From Streptomyces xanthochromogenes (lineage in GTDB: Bacteria; Actinomycetota; Actinomycetes; Streptomycetales; Streptomycetaceae): DNA of 64,000 nucleotides. The stretch's first letter is position 1. Every line of letters starts with the position of its first letter. The notes under the pieces were generated by a model. The model searched no databases. It had not been told where the DNA came from and worked only from the letters and a program-made list of their open reading frames with translations. This document shows positions 1 to 7,197 of the stretch, in pieces. Where the stretch lies: contig NZ_BMUZ01000005.1 of assembly GCF_014650455.1 (NCBI RefSeq), positions 505,368 through 569,367 on the forward strand, written 5' to 3'. The position numbers and the translations under genes are program-made.

Positions 1-1571
1 AGTCGCCCAGCCGGTACGACCCCGTCAACGATGCCCAGGAGTCCAAGAAGCGCCGCAACACGGTGCTCCAGCGGATGGCCGACATGAAGGACATCTCGCA
101 GGGCGAGGCCGACAAGGCCAAGGAAGAGCCGATCAAGCTCAATGTGAGCCGGCCCAAGAACGGCTGCATCACCGCCGTCGAGGGCGCGGGCTTCTTCTGC
201 GACTACGTGCGCGAGGTCTTCCTGTCCGACCCGGTCTTCGGCAAGACGAAGGAGGAGCGGGCCAAGCTCTGGAACCAGGGCGGGCTCACCGTCCAGACCA
301 CGCTCGACCCGCAGGCCCAGAAGTCGACGCAGGAATCGATCAAGTCGCACGTCTACCAGAAGGACTCGGTCGCGACGGCCGTCACGCTGGTCCAGCCCGG
401 CAGCGGCAAGATCCTCGCGATGGGCCAGTCGAGGCCGTACGGCTTCGGGGACACCGAGACGCAGATCAACTTCTCGGTCAACCGCCAGATGGGCGGCTCC
501 AATTTCGGCTTCCCGGTCGGCTCGACGTTCAAGCCGTTCCTGGCCGCGGCCGCGATCGAGGGCGGCAAGCCGCCGACGCAGCAGTACTCCGCGCCGTACG
601 AGATGGACTACCCGAACGTCCAGACGTGCAACAGCGGCAAGCCGTGGGTCAACGACGGCAAGCCCCAGCCGTATCACCTGGAGAACGAGAACGAGTCCGA
701 GGTCGGTCCGTTCTCGCTCAAGGAGGCGATGGCCAAGTCGGTCAACACGTACTTCGTGCAGATGCTCGGCGACATCGGCATGTGCCCCGTCTCCCAGATG
801 GCGGACAAGCTGAAGGTCATCCAGGGCAACGGCGAGAAGCTCCCCATGGTGCCCTCGGCACTGACGCTCGGTTCCACCGGTATGTCGCCGCTGACGATGG
901 CCTCCGCGTACGCGGCCTTCGCCAACCGGGGCACGTACTGCACGCCGATCGCCATCGAGTCCATCAAGAAGGTGGACGGCTCGCCGCTGCCGGTGCCGAA
1001 GTCCGCCTGCTCGCAGGCGATGTCGCAGAACACCGCGGACAGCATCAACACGCTGCTGCGCGGCGTGGTCGACTCCGGTACGGGTGCCGAGGCCGGCCTC
1101 AAGGACCGTGACAACGCGGGCAAGACGGGTACCACCGACGGCCGCAAGAACGCCTGGTTCGTCGGCTACACCTCGAACCTGTCGGCCGCGGTCTGGGTCG
1201 GCAGCCCCTCCCAGCGGGTCGAGATGAACAACATCACCATCGGCGGCCAGTTCGTGGAGCAGGTCTACGGTGGCCAGGTCCCCGGCCCCATCTGGCGGGA
1301 CGCCGTGACCGGCGCGCTGCAGGGGCAGAACTCGGCGCCGTTCGTCAACGTCAACATCCCCGACAACGGCGGCCAGAAGCCGGGCGGCGACCCGGCCACG
1401 ACGGCCGGCGCGCAGGGCAACAACGGCGACAAGAGCAAGAACAAGGGCAAGCACAAGCCGAAGCCGGGCGGCGACAACAAGCCTCCGGGCCGCGGCGGCC
1501 AGGACCCCTTCCCCGGCATCTCCCTCCCGCCCGGCGTGGTGGGCGGGGACTCGGGCGGCTGGCCGCAGTAG
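1..1571 (+). CDS. Bifunctional penicillin-binding protein, 5'-truncated by window edge
   Basis: This is the C-terminal part of a class A penicillin-binding protein, which polymerises and cross-links peptidoglycan outside the membrane. The frame is already open at base 3, so the gene starts upstream. The transpeptidase domain shows all three active-site motifs: SxxK in GSTFKPF (about 520), SxN in KSVNTY (about 740) and KTGTT (about 1120). The last 70 or so residues are a Gly/Pro/Lys-rich tail, typical of actinobacterial PonA-like proteins. The N-terminal transmembrane segment and glycosyltransferase domain lie outside the window. A perfect hairpin follows at 1640. Confidence 0.93.
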   Translation, partial: SPSRYDPVNDAQESKKRRNTVLQRMADMKDISQGEADKAKEEPIKLNVSRPKNGCITAVEGAGFFCDYVREVFLSDPVFGKTKEERAKLWNQGGLTVQTTLDPQAQKSTQESIKSHVYQKDSVATAVTLVQPGSGKILAMGQSRPYGFGDTETQINFSVNRQMGGSNFGFPVGSTFKPFLAAAAIEGGKPPTQQYSAPYEMDYPNVQTCNSGKPWVNDGKPQPYHLENENESEVGPFSLKEAMAKSVNTYFVQMLGDIGMCPVSQMADKLKVIQGNGEKLPMVPSALTLGSTGMSPLTMASAYAAFANRGTYCTPIAIESIKKVDGSPLPVPKSACSQAMSQNTADSINTLLRGVVDSGTGAEAGLKDRDNAGKTGTTDGRKNAWFVGYTSNLSAAVWVGSPSQRVEMNNITIGGQFVEQVYGGQVPGPIWRDAVTGALQGQNSAPFVNVNIPDNGGQKPGGDPATTAGAQGNNGDKSKNKGKHKPKPGGDNKPPGRGGQDPFPGISLPPGVVGGDSGGWPQ

Positions 1572-1639
1572 CGGTGTCGCGGTACCGGTGACGGACCCGT
1601 GCCGACCGCACGGGAAACGGACACCCGCCGATCCGCACA

Positions 1640-1683
1640 GGAAAGGGGCGCCCCGGGAAGCGATTCCCGGGGCGCCCCTTTCC
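1640..1683. terminator. Bidirectional hairpin terminator
   Basis: Perfect 20-bp inverted repeat (1640-1659 with 1664-1683) around a GCGA loop, with AAA/TTT at the stem base. It lies between the convergent PBP and YqeY genes, so it can serve both. Confidence 0.85.
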
Positions 1684-1725
1684 GTACGTGTGCTCCGGGC
1701 CGGGTCGGCCCGTAGGTGCTCCGGC

Positions 1726-2190
1726 TCAGCCGGCCAGGCGCTGCTTCACCGCGGCGGCGACGCGGCCGCCGTCGGCGAGGCCGGCCACCTTCGGGTTCAC
1801 GATCTTCATGACGGCGCCCATCGCGCGCGGCCCCTCGGCACCGGCGGCCTTCGCCTCGTCGACGGCGGCGGCGACGATGGCCGCGAGCTCGTCGTCGGAG
1901 AGCTGCTTGGGCAGGTACGCGTCGAGGATCTCGCCCTCGGCCAGCTCACGGGCGGCGGACTCGGCACGGCCGCCCTTGTCGAAGGCCTCGGCCGCCTCGC
2001 GGCGCTTCTTCGCCTCCTTGGCGATCACCTTGAGGACCTCGTCGTCGGAGAGCTCACGCGCGGCCGTGCCGGCGACCTCTTCCTTGGCGACGGCGGTGAG
2101 GGTCAGCCGGAGCGTGGACGAGCGGAGTTCGTCGCGCGCCTTCATGGCGGTGGTGAGGTCGTCCTTGAGTCGGGCCTTGAGCGTGGTCAT
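1726..2190 (-). CDS. GatB/YqeY domain protein
   Basis: A 154-residue protein of the YqeY family, related to the tail domain of the GatB amidotransferase subunit. It starts with TTLKARLKDDLTTAMKARD and has the helical, Lys/Glu/Ala-rich pattern of the family, including the DAYLPKQLSDDEL block. Length matches the usual 150 residues. The biochemical role of stand-alone YqeY proteins is not settled; a link to amidotransferase or tRNA metabolism is only inferred. It is transcribed toward the PBP gene and diverges from the metallophosphoesterase. Confidence 0.9.
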   Translation of the reverse strand: MTTLKARLKDDLTTAMKARDELRSSTLRLTLTAVAKEEVAGTAARELSDDEVLKVIAKEAKKRREAAEAFDKGGRAESAARELAEGEILDAYLPKQLSDDELAAIVAAAVDEAKAAGAEGPRAMGAVMKIVNPKVAGLADGGRVAAAVKQRLAG

Positions 2191-2268
2191 GTCCCCAGTG
2201 TGTCAGGTGCCGTGGGCTGCCCGCCCGCCGATTAATGCCGCCGCCGCCCGGTCTGCGACGATGGACGC

Positions 2269-3195
2269 ATGCGCGCGCGATACGGAATTCCCTTGGGTGT
2301 CACGGCGGTCGGGGCCGCCGGTCTCGCCTATGCGGCCGGCTTCGAGGTGAGATCGTTCCGGCTGCGCCGGGTGACGGTGCCGGTGCTGCCGCCGGGGGCG
2401 CGCCCGCTGCGCGTGCTCCAGGTCTCGGACATCCACATGGTGTCCGGCCAGCGGAAGAAGCGGGCGTGGCTGCAGTCGCTCGCGGGCCTGCGCCCCGACT
2501 TCGTGGTGAACACCGGGGACAACCTGTCCGACCCGGAGGGCGTCCCCGAGGCGCTCGACGCCCTCGGCCCGCTGATGGAGTTCCCCGGCGTCTACGTCTT
2601 CGGCTCGAACGACTACTACGGCCCGAAGCTGCGCAACCCGGCCCGGTACCTGTTCGAGAAGGCGCAGGGCAAGCACGGCCTCAACGGCAACGCGCCGGCC
2701 GTCGGCGTCGTGCACAACCCGTGGGAGGACCTGCGGGACGCCTTCGACTCGGCGGGCTGGGTGAACCTGAGCAACGCCCGGGGCCGCCTCAAGCTCGACG
2801 GGATGGAGCTGGCCTTCACCGGCCTGGACGACCCGCACATCAAGCGCGACCGGTACGAGCGGGTGGCCGGCGGCCCCGAGACGGGCGCGGACCTGTCGAT
2901 CGCGGTGGTCCACGCGCCCTATCTGCGCTCCCTGGAGTCGTTCACGGCGGACGGCTATCCGCTGATCCTGGCCGGCCACACCCACGGCGGCCAGCTCTGC
3001 ATCCCCTTCTACGGCGCCCTGGTCACCAACTGCGACCTGGACACGGACCGCGTGAAGGGCCTGTCCACGCACGAGGCCGAGGGCAACCGCGCCTACCTCC
3101 ACGTCTCGGCGGGCTGCGGCACCAACCGCTACACCCCGGTCCGCTTCGCCTGCCCGCCGGAGGCCACGCTCCTGACGCTGGTGGGGCGGCGGTAG
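2269..3195 (+). CDS. Membrane-anchored metallophosphoesterase
   Basis: A 308-residue calcineurin-like phosphoesterase with one N-terminal hydrophobic helix (about residues 5-22). Metal-binding motifs are SDIH (about 57), NTGDN (about 82), GSNDYYG in the place of the usual GNHD/E, and AGHTHGGQL near residue 230. It resembles YkuE/YaeI-type phosphohydrolases of actinobacteria; the substrate cannot be read from the sequence. The ATG at 2269 places the helix at the extreme N-terminus. The gene stands alone beside housekeeping genes. Confidence 0.9.
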   Translation: MRARYGIPLGVTAVGAAGLAYAAGFEVRSFRLRRVTVPVLPPGARPLRVLQVSDIHMVSGQRKKRAWLQSLAGLRPDFVVNTGDNLSDPEGVPEALDALGPLMEFPGVYVFGSNDYYGPKLRNPARYLFEKAQGKHGLNGNAPAVGVVHNPWEDLRDAFDSAGWVNLSNARGRLKLDGMELAFTGLDDPHIKRDRYERVAGGPETGADLSIAVVHAPYLRSLESFTADGYPLILAGHTHGGQLCIPFYGALVTNCDLDTDRVKGLSTHEAEGNRAYLHVSAGCGTNRYTPVRFACPPEATLLTLVGRR

Positions 3196-3294
3196 GGCGC
3201 TGATGGGACGGCGTGGGGCGCCGGCCCGGGGTGCCCGCCCTGCCCGCCTCCCCCTGTACCGGCGGGCCCGGGGGCGACCCCCTACCGTGAACGC

Positions 3295-4107
3295 ATGCGG
3301 TACGACCGGATTCCCTCTCATTCGCCCCGTACATCCCCTGCGTCCGGCTCCTCGCGGGACACGACCCTGCCGGGCGGCGCGGGCACGGCGGACGCGCCCG
3401 CCTCCGCCGTGCTGCCGACCGTCCGCCGCCCGTACGCGGCGGCCTTCCGCGCGCTGATCTGCGCGGCGGCGGTGACCGGCATCGTGATCGACCTGGCGGT
3501 GGGCAGCCCACCGCGCGTCCTGAGCTACTTCACGGTCCAGTCGAACCTGCTGGTGGCCGTCGCCTTCGGCTGGTCGGCGGTGCGCGCCTGGCGGGGCCGG
3601 CCCCCGCTCCCGGCCCGGGTCACCGGGGGCGTGCTCCTCTACATCTCGATCACCGGCCTGGTCTTCCACCTGGTCCTCGCGAACAGCTCCAGCGGCTTCT
3701 CGATGACGGGCGACCAAGCGGTCGCCGTGACCGGCTGGCGCACGGTCTCCAACCAGCTCCTGCACACGGTCACACCGCTCGCCGCGGCCCTGGACTGGCT
3801 GCTCCTGACCCGCCCCGGCGGCCTGCGCCCGCGCCACGCCGCGCAGTGGCTCCTGTATCCGCTGGCCTACTTCGCGTTCGCCCTGATCCGGGGCGCCCTG
3901 CTGTCCCCCGGCACCACCGCCCGCTACCCGTACCCCTTCCTGGACGTCGCCCAGCACGGCTATGCCGGCGTGCTGACCAACGCCGTGGTCTTCGGCCTCG
4001 CCTTCTACGCCCTGGCCCTGACGATCACCGGCCTGGACCACGTCCGCCCCTGCCTGCGGGGCCCCCAAAACCGGATTTCGTCTCCGGGCGCCAGTGGGCT
4101 AAAGTAA
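3295..4107 (+). CDS. Pr6Pr-family integral membrane protein
   Basis: A 270-residue protein with about six hydrophobic segments from residue 45 onward and the family signatures FTVQSNLL (about 77), GITGLVFHLVL and YPYPFLDV. These match the Pr6Pr (FAR-17a/AIG1-like) membrane family. The first 40 residues are polar and low in complexity. Function is unknown. The start at 3295 is one choice; later in-frame starts would remove only the polar leader. Confidence 0.8.
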   Translation: MRYDRIPSHSPRTSPASGSSRDTTLPGGAGTADAPASAVLPTVRRPYAAAFRALICAAAVTGIVIDLAVGSPPRVLSYFTVQSNLLVAVAFGWSAVRAWRGRPPLPARVTGGVLLYISITGLVFHLVLANSSSGFSMTGDQAVAVTGWRTVSNQLLHTVTPLAAALDWLLLTRPGGLRPRHAAQWLLYPLAYFAFALIRGALLSPGTTARYPYPFLDVAQHGYAGVLTNAVVFGLAFYALALTITGLDHVRPCLRGPQNRISSPGASGLK

Positions 4108-4136
4108 ACGACGTCGCCGCGACAAGCGGAGACAAT

Positions 4137-4210
4137 CGGGGTGTAGCGCAGCTTGGCAGCGCGCTTCGTTCGGGACGAAGAGGTCGTGGGTTCAAATCCC
4201 GCCACCCCGA
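4137..4210 (+). tRNA. tRNA-Pro (anticodon CGG)
   Basis: The 74-nt sequence folds into a full cloverleaf. The acceptor stem is CGGGGTG with CACCCCG, the anticodon stem CTTCG/CGAAG encloses loop TTCGGGA (anticodon CGG), and the T arm carries GGTTCAAATCC. The 3' CCA is not encoded. A strong hairpin follows 12 nt downstream. Confidence 0.97.
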
Positions 4211-4222
4211 CAGCCGCAAGAA

Positions 4223-4267
4223 CACATCGGGCCCGGTTCTCCTTCACGGAGAACCGGGCCCGATGTG
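4223..4267 (+). terminator. Terminator of the tRNA-Pro gene
   Basis: Perfect 20-bp inverted repeat (4223-4242 with 4248-4267) with a 5-nt TTCAC loop, directly after the tRNA. The tetR gene ending at 4429 converges on it, so it may stop both transcripts. Confidence 0.85.
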
Positions 4268-4428
4268 CGTTCCGGAACCGCCGGGAAGTGATCCGGGACG
4301 CCCGCCGGTCGCGCCGTGGGTGACAGCCGCGATGCGCACCACCCGGAGCAAGGCGGCGCAGGACAGGCGTCGTTCGCCGGGGCGGTGGGGCTGCTGTTTC
4401 TCCGGCGGCCGGCCGGGGGTCCGGCTCG

Positions 4429-5067
4429 TCAGCCGGGCCGGTGGGGGCTGTCGCTGAGGATGCCGGGCAGGACGATGTCCAGGACGCGCTGCAGCTCGAC
4501 CCCCAGGTCGACGTCCTTCGCGTCGCTGCGGCACAGCCGGAACAGCGCCCCCAGGTAGGCGTCGCGCAGGAGATGCCCCACCTGCATGGGTTCCGTGTCG
4601 GCGCGGATCTGGCCCCTCGCGACGCCGGTCCGGATGACGTCCGCGAACACCTCGGCGGTGTAGGGGTGTTCGCTGATCGGCAGGCCCGCGCGGACCCAGC
4701 ACATGAGCATGACCTGGTTGAGCTCCGCCGCCTCCCCGTCGTTGATGTCGACGAGCGCGGTCATGCACCGCCCCAGGGTCCTGCTCACGTCCGCTTCCGT
4801 GAGCACCTCCTGTTGCAGCTTGTCCTCCAGCCGTTCTCTGCGCTGGTTGCTCCAGGTGGTGATGAGCTCTTCCTTGTGCTGGAAGTGGTTGAAGAACGTA
4901 CCCCGCGCGACATCGGCACGCTCGGTGATGTCGTCGATCGTGGTCTGCTCGAAACCCTTCTCGGCGAAGAGGCTCAGGGCGGCGGAGAAGATGCGTCCCC
5001 TCATCCGCTGCTTGTTGCGTTCCCGGCGGCTCGTCGCTACAAGTGTGACGGAGCTTTCGTCGGCCAT
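4429..5067 (-). CDS. TetR-family repressor, copy 1
   Basis: A 212-residue TetR regulator. The N-terminal helix-turn-helix spans about residues 18-65 (IFSAALSLFAEKGFEQTT ... ADVARGTFFNHFQHKEEL); the C-terminal half is a helical ligand domain. ATG 5067 is preceded by AGGAG. In the DNA-binding region it is almost identical to the second TetR at 6436-7080, with only a few conservative changes between the RRERNKQ and HKEEL blocks, so both should read the same operator. The likely promoter at 5186-5214 is AT-rich in otherwise GC-rich DNA. Role as a repressor of the adjacent cluster is inferred from position. Its ligand is unknown. Confidence 0.93.
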   Translation of the reverse strand: MADESSVTLVATSRRERNKQRMRGRIFSAALSLFAEKGFEQTTIDDITERADVARGTFFNHFQHKEELITTWSNQRRERLEDKLQQEVLTEADVSRTLGRCMTALVDINDGEAAELNQVMLMCWVRAGLPISEHPYTAEVFADVIRTGVARGQIRADTEPMQVGHLLRDAYLGALFRLCRSDAKDVDLGVELQRVLDIVLPGILSDSPHRPG

Positions 5068-5185
5068 GCGTTCTCCTGTGGCGAGGGTGTCGATTCTTGA
5101 AGCCCTGCTCCACGGATGGGGGGCTCTTCGACCACCGACTCGGCGCCCGTACAAGCCCGCGGAGGGCTGGGGCGGCCCTTGCGTA

Positions 5186-5214
5186 TTTATACTCGGGTTT
5201 AAATTTAGAGTAAC
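5186..5214 (-). promoter_or_regulatory. Predicted promoter and operator of tetR copy 1
   Basis: On the minus strand GTTACT (5214-5209), 17 bp, then TATAAA (5191-5186). The same TATAAA plus a TTTAA/TTT pattern recurs in front of the second tetR. An inverted repeat TACTC-N13-GAGTA (5190-5212) overlaps the promoter and could bind a TetR dimer. The transcription start is about 110 nt upstream of the ATG. Confidence 0.5.
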
Positions 5215-5636
5215 ATACCATCTTAATGTTTTGTTGAGGTCCAGGCCCGGCCGACCGGGAATAGTCGGCTCCCCGCACCGCAGCGCCGGACCCGCCGCGG
5301 CCGGGGCGGAAGGCGACAACCGCATGTCGGCCCCCGCCCGGTCGGGCGCGGTGCCATGGTCATCGACCAGGGCGGGCGGACCGCGGCGGCATGTGCGGCG
5401 CCCGGCGCCGTGTCCGAATGGCGGCCGCCGCTGCCCTCGTCGACCGGCGCCCGGGTCGGCGTCCCGCACCCGTGCGGCCGGAAGTCGCGCCGACTCGGCT
5501 CACTGCCGGTCGAGTTGAGCGTGCCGTGCCGGACCGAACGGCATGGCTCGGCCCGCGCTCGCGGCCCCGGTCCCCTCGGGCGTCAGGTAGAACGGCCCAC
5601 CCGGGCGGGACCGGTCGCCCCCACCCATGGTGAGAG

Positions 5637-5662
5637 CGGGCCCCTGCCGCGGCAGGGGCCCG
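5637..5662 (-). terminator. Palindrome, probable terminator of the thioesterase gene
   Basis: A perfect 26-bp GC-rich palindrome about 94 bp past the thioesterase stop codon. There is no T-tract, as is common in Streptomyces. A regulatory role cannot be excluded. Confidence 0.5.
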
Positions 5663-5755
5663 TCGGTGGCGGGTGCGGGGACGGCACCGATGCGGGACGG
5701 TCCGGAAGCGGGATCGTGCGGATGCGGGACCGTGCGGGTGGGGAGGGGCAGGGCG

Positions 5756-6259
5756 TCAGTGGGACGCGCCCGCGCCCTTCGGAGCCGCGTCCCGGATCAG
5801 GCACGTCAGGCGGGAGGTGCAGACACGGCGGTCCTGGTCGTCGGTGATGACGACCTCGTACGTCGCCATGGTGCGGCCGCGGTGGACCGGAGTCGCCGTG
5901 CCCGTGACGATGCCCGAGCGCAGGCCCCTGTGGTGGGTGCAGTTCAGCTCGACACCGACCGCCACCTTCGCGGGGCCCGCGTACAGCGTCGCGCCGATCG
6001 AACCGAGGTGTTCGGCCAGGACCGCCGAGGCGCCGCCGTGCAGGAGGCCGTAGGGCTGCGTGTTGCCCTCGACCGGAAGCGTGCCGACGACGAGGTCGGA
6101 AGAGGCTTCGATGAGCTCCACGCCCATGCGGTTGCCGAGGTGGCCGCCGGCGAACATCGACTCCAGGTCGACGCCCGCGTCGGCGAAACGGCTGAGGACC
6201 TCAGGCTGGATCTTCGCCCCCGCGCGCGGCGGGGTCTGCGTCTGGGTCTGCTCACCCAT
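5756..6259 (-). CDS. PaaI-like hotdog-fold thioesterase
   Basis: A 167-residue single-domain hotdog protein. The family core is present: QPYGLLHGGASAVLAEHLGS (about residues 67-87), with the HGG segment and the acidic residue on the long helix used for thioester hydrolysis, followed by VNCTHHRGLRSG-type strand motifs. PaaI-like enzymes release acyl or aryl groups from CoA. Here it lies between two paralogous tetR genes next to an aromatic polyketide synthase, so it may clear stalled aryl thioesters or release a product; this is inference. The ATG at 6259 removes a longer, non-homologous upstream extension. A terminator for the upstream tetR (6395-6428) separates the two genes. Confidence 0.85.
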   Translation of the reverse strand: MGEQTQTQTPPRAGAKIQPEVLSRFADAGVDLESMFAGGHLGNRMGVELIEASSDLVVGTLPVEGNTQPYGLLHGGASAVLAEHLGSIGATLYAGPAKVAVGVELNCTHHRGLRSGIVTGTATPVHRGRTMATYEVVITDDQDRRVCTSRLTCLIRDAAPKGAGASH

Positions 6260-6394
6260 GAGTGCGGCTCCGATCGGGTCGAGAGTCGAGAAGGATCGCT
6301 CGTTGAATGGAACTCTTGCACCAACTGTTCGGCGTAACACGGTGATCGGCGTCTCGCGGCGGGACGTCGACTGCCCTGACGCTCCGTCATCTTG

Positions 6395-6428
6395 GGGGAG
6401 TGGCAGGGATGTTGCCCTGCCACTCCCC
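6395..6428 (-). terminator. Terminator of tetR copy 2
   Basis: Perfect 14-bp stem (6395-6408 with 6415-6428) and a 6-nt loop, 8 bp beyond the tetR stop codon. Confidence 0.8.
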
Positions 6429-6435
6429 GTTACGG

Positions 6436-7080
6436 CTACTTCGTGGCTGCGACCGCGGGGCTGTCGCTGACGATGCTGGGCAGAATGAATGCCACGATGC
6501 CCTGCAGTTCCGCGGCCAGGCCTTCGGCCTTCAGGTCTCCGCGACACCATCGGAACAGCGCCCCCAAGTAGGCGTCGCGCAGCAGGTATCCGACCTGCAC
6601 GGGATCCACGTCGGACCTGATCCTGCCTTCCGCCAAGCCGGTCCGAATCACGTTGGCGAAGACCTCGGCCGTGCGTGGCGGTTCGGTGATCGGCAGGCCC
6701 GCTCTCACCCACGAGGTGAGCATGACCCGGTTGAGCCCCGGTTCCTCCTCCTCGTTGACCTCGACGAGTGCCGCCATGCACCGTCCGAGGGTGACGGACA
6801 GGTCGTCGTTCTCGAACGTCCCCTGCCGCAATTTTTCCTCGAATCGCGATAGGCGTTGACTGCTCCAGGTGGTGACGAGCTCTTCCTTGTGCTGGAAGTG
6901 GTTGAAGAACGTGCCGCGCGCGACGTCGGCGCGCTCCGTGATGTCGTCGACCTTCGTCTGCTCGAAGCCCTTCTCGGCGAACAGACTCAGGGCAGCGGAG
7001 AAGATGCGTGCCCTCATCCGCTGCTTGTTGCGTTCGCGGCGGCCCGTGGCAACGGGCGCGGCAGGGGATTCAGCAGACAT
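6436..7080 (-). CDS. TetR-family repressor, copy 2
   Basis: A 214-residue TetR regulator, paralogous to the one at 4429-5067 over its full length (RRERNKQRMR, FAEKGFEQT, DITERADVARGTFFNHF, TAEVF, LLRDAYLGALFR are shared). The recognition helix is the same, so the two may compete for or share operators; the ligand domains have diverged more, which suggests different or graded ligand responses. It starts at ATG 7080 after GGAG. Its own promoter (7161-7189) begins right behind the stop codon of the PKS gene, with a palindrome over the -35 box, which points to autorepression. Confidence 0.93.
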   Translation of the reverse strand: MSAESPAAPVATGRRERNKQRMRARIFSAALSLFAEKGFEQTKVDDITERADVARGTFFNHFQHKEELVTTWSSQRLSRFEEKLRQGTFENDDLSVTLGRCMAALVEVNEEEEPGLNRVMLTSWVRAGLPITEPPRTAEVFANVIRTGLAEGRIRSDVDPVQVGYLLRDAYLGALFRWCRGDLKAEGLAAELQGIVAFILPSIVSDSPAVAATK

Positions 7081-7160
7081 ACGTTCTCCAGCGACAAGGG
7101 AGGGGACCTTGTAACCATGTGGCGCGGCCCGTACGGCTGGGCCTGGTTCTCCTCTACAGT

Positions 7161-7193
7161 TTTATACCAGAATTTAACTTTGATGCAAAGTAT
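7161..7193 (-). promoter_or_regulatory. Predicted promoter and operator of tetR copy 2
   Basis: On the minus strand TTTGCA (7189-7184), 17 bp, TATAAA (7166-7161). The palindrome ACTTTG-ATG-CAAAGT (7177-7191) covers the -35 box, the expected position for a repressor site. The sequence ATACTTTGCATC found here on the minus strand recurs, minus one T, at 11276-11286 upstream of the plus-strand operon. Confidence 0.55.
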
Positions 7194-7197
7194 TCGT

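Larger units (their letters stand above)
5068..5755. other. 688-bp intergenic region between tetR copy 1 and the thioesterase gene
   Basis: I see no convincing coding region here. It holds the AT-rich tetR promoter near 5186-5214, a perfect palindrome at 5637-5662, and two imperfect copies of a GATGCGGGAC-G/C-GT motif between 5689 and 5738. The rest is unstructured GC-rich sequence. Confidence 0.6.

Noticed and set aside
2203..4068. 621-residue minus-strand open frame
   Set aside because: Antisense shadow of the metallophosphoesterase and Pr6Pr genes; Arg/Gly-rich composition and no known domain.
5689..5738. GATGCGGGAC repeats as a protein-binding array
   Set aside because: Only two imperfect copies in GC-rich sequence; not distinguishable from chance.
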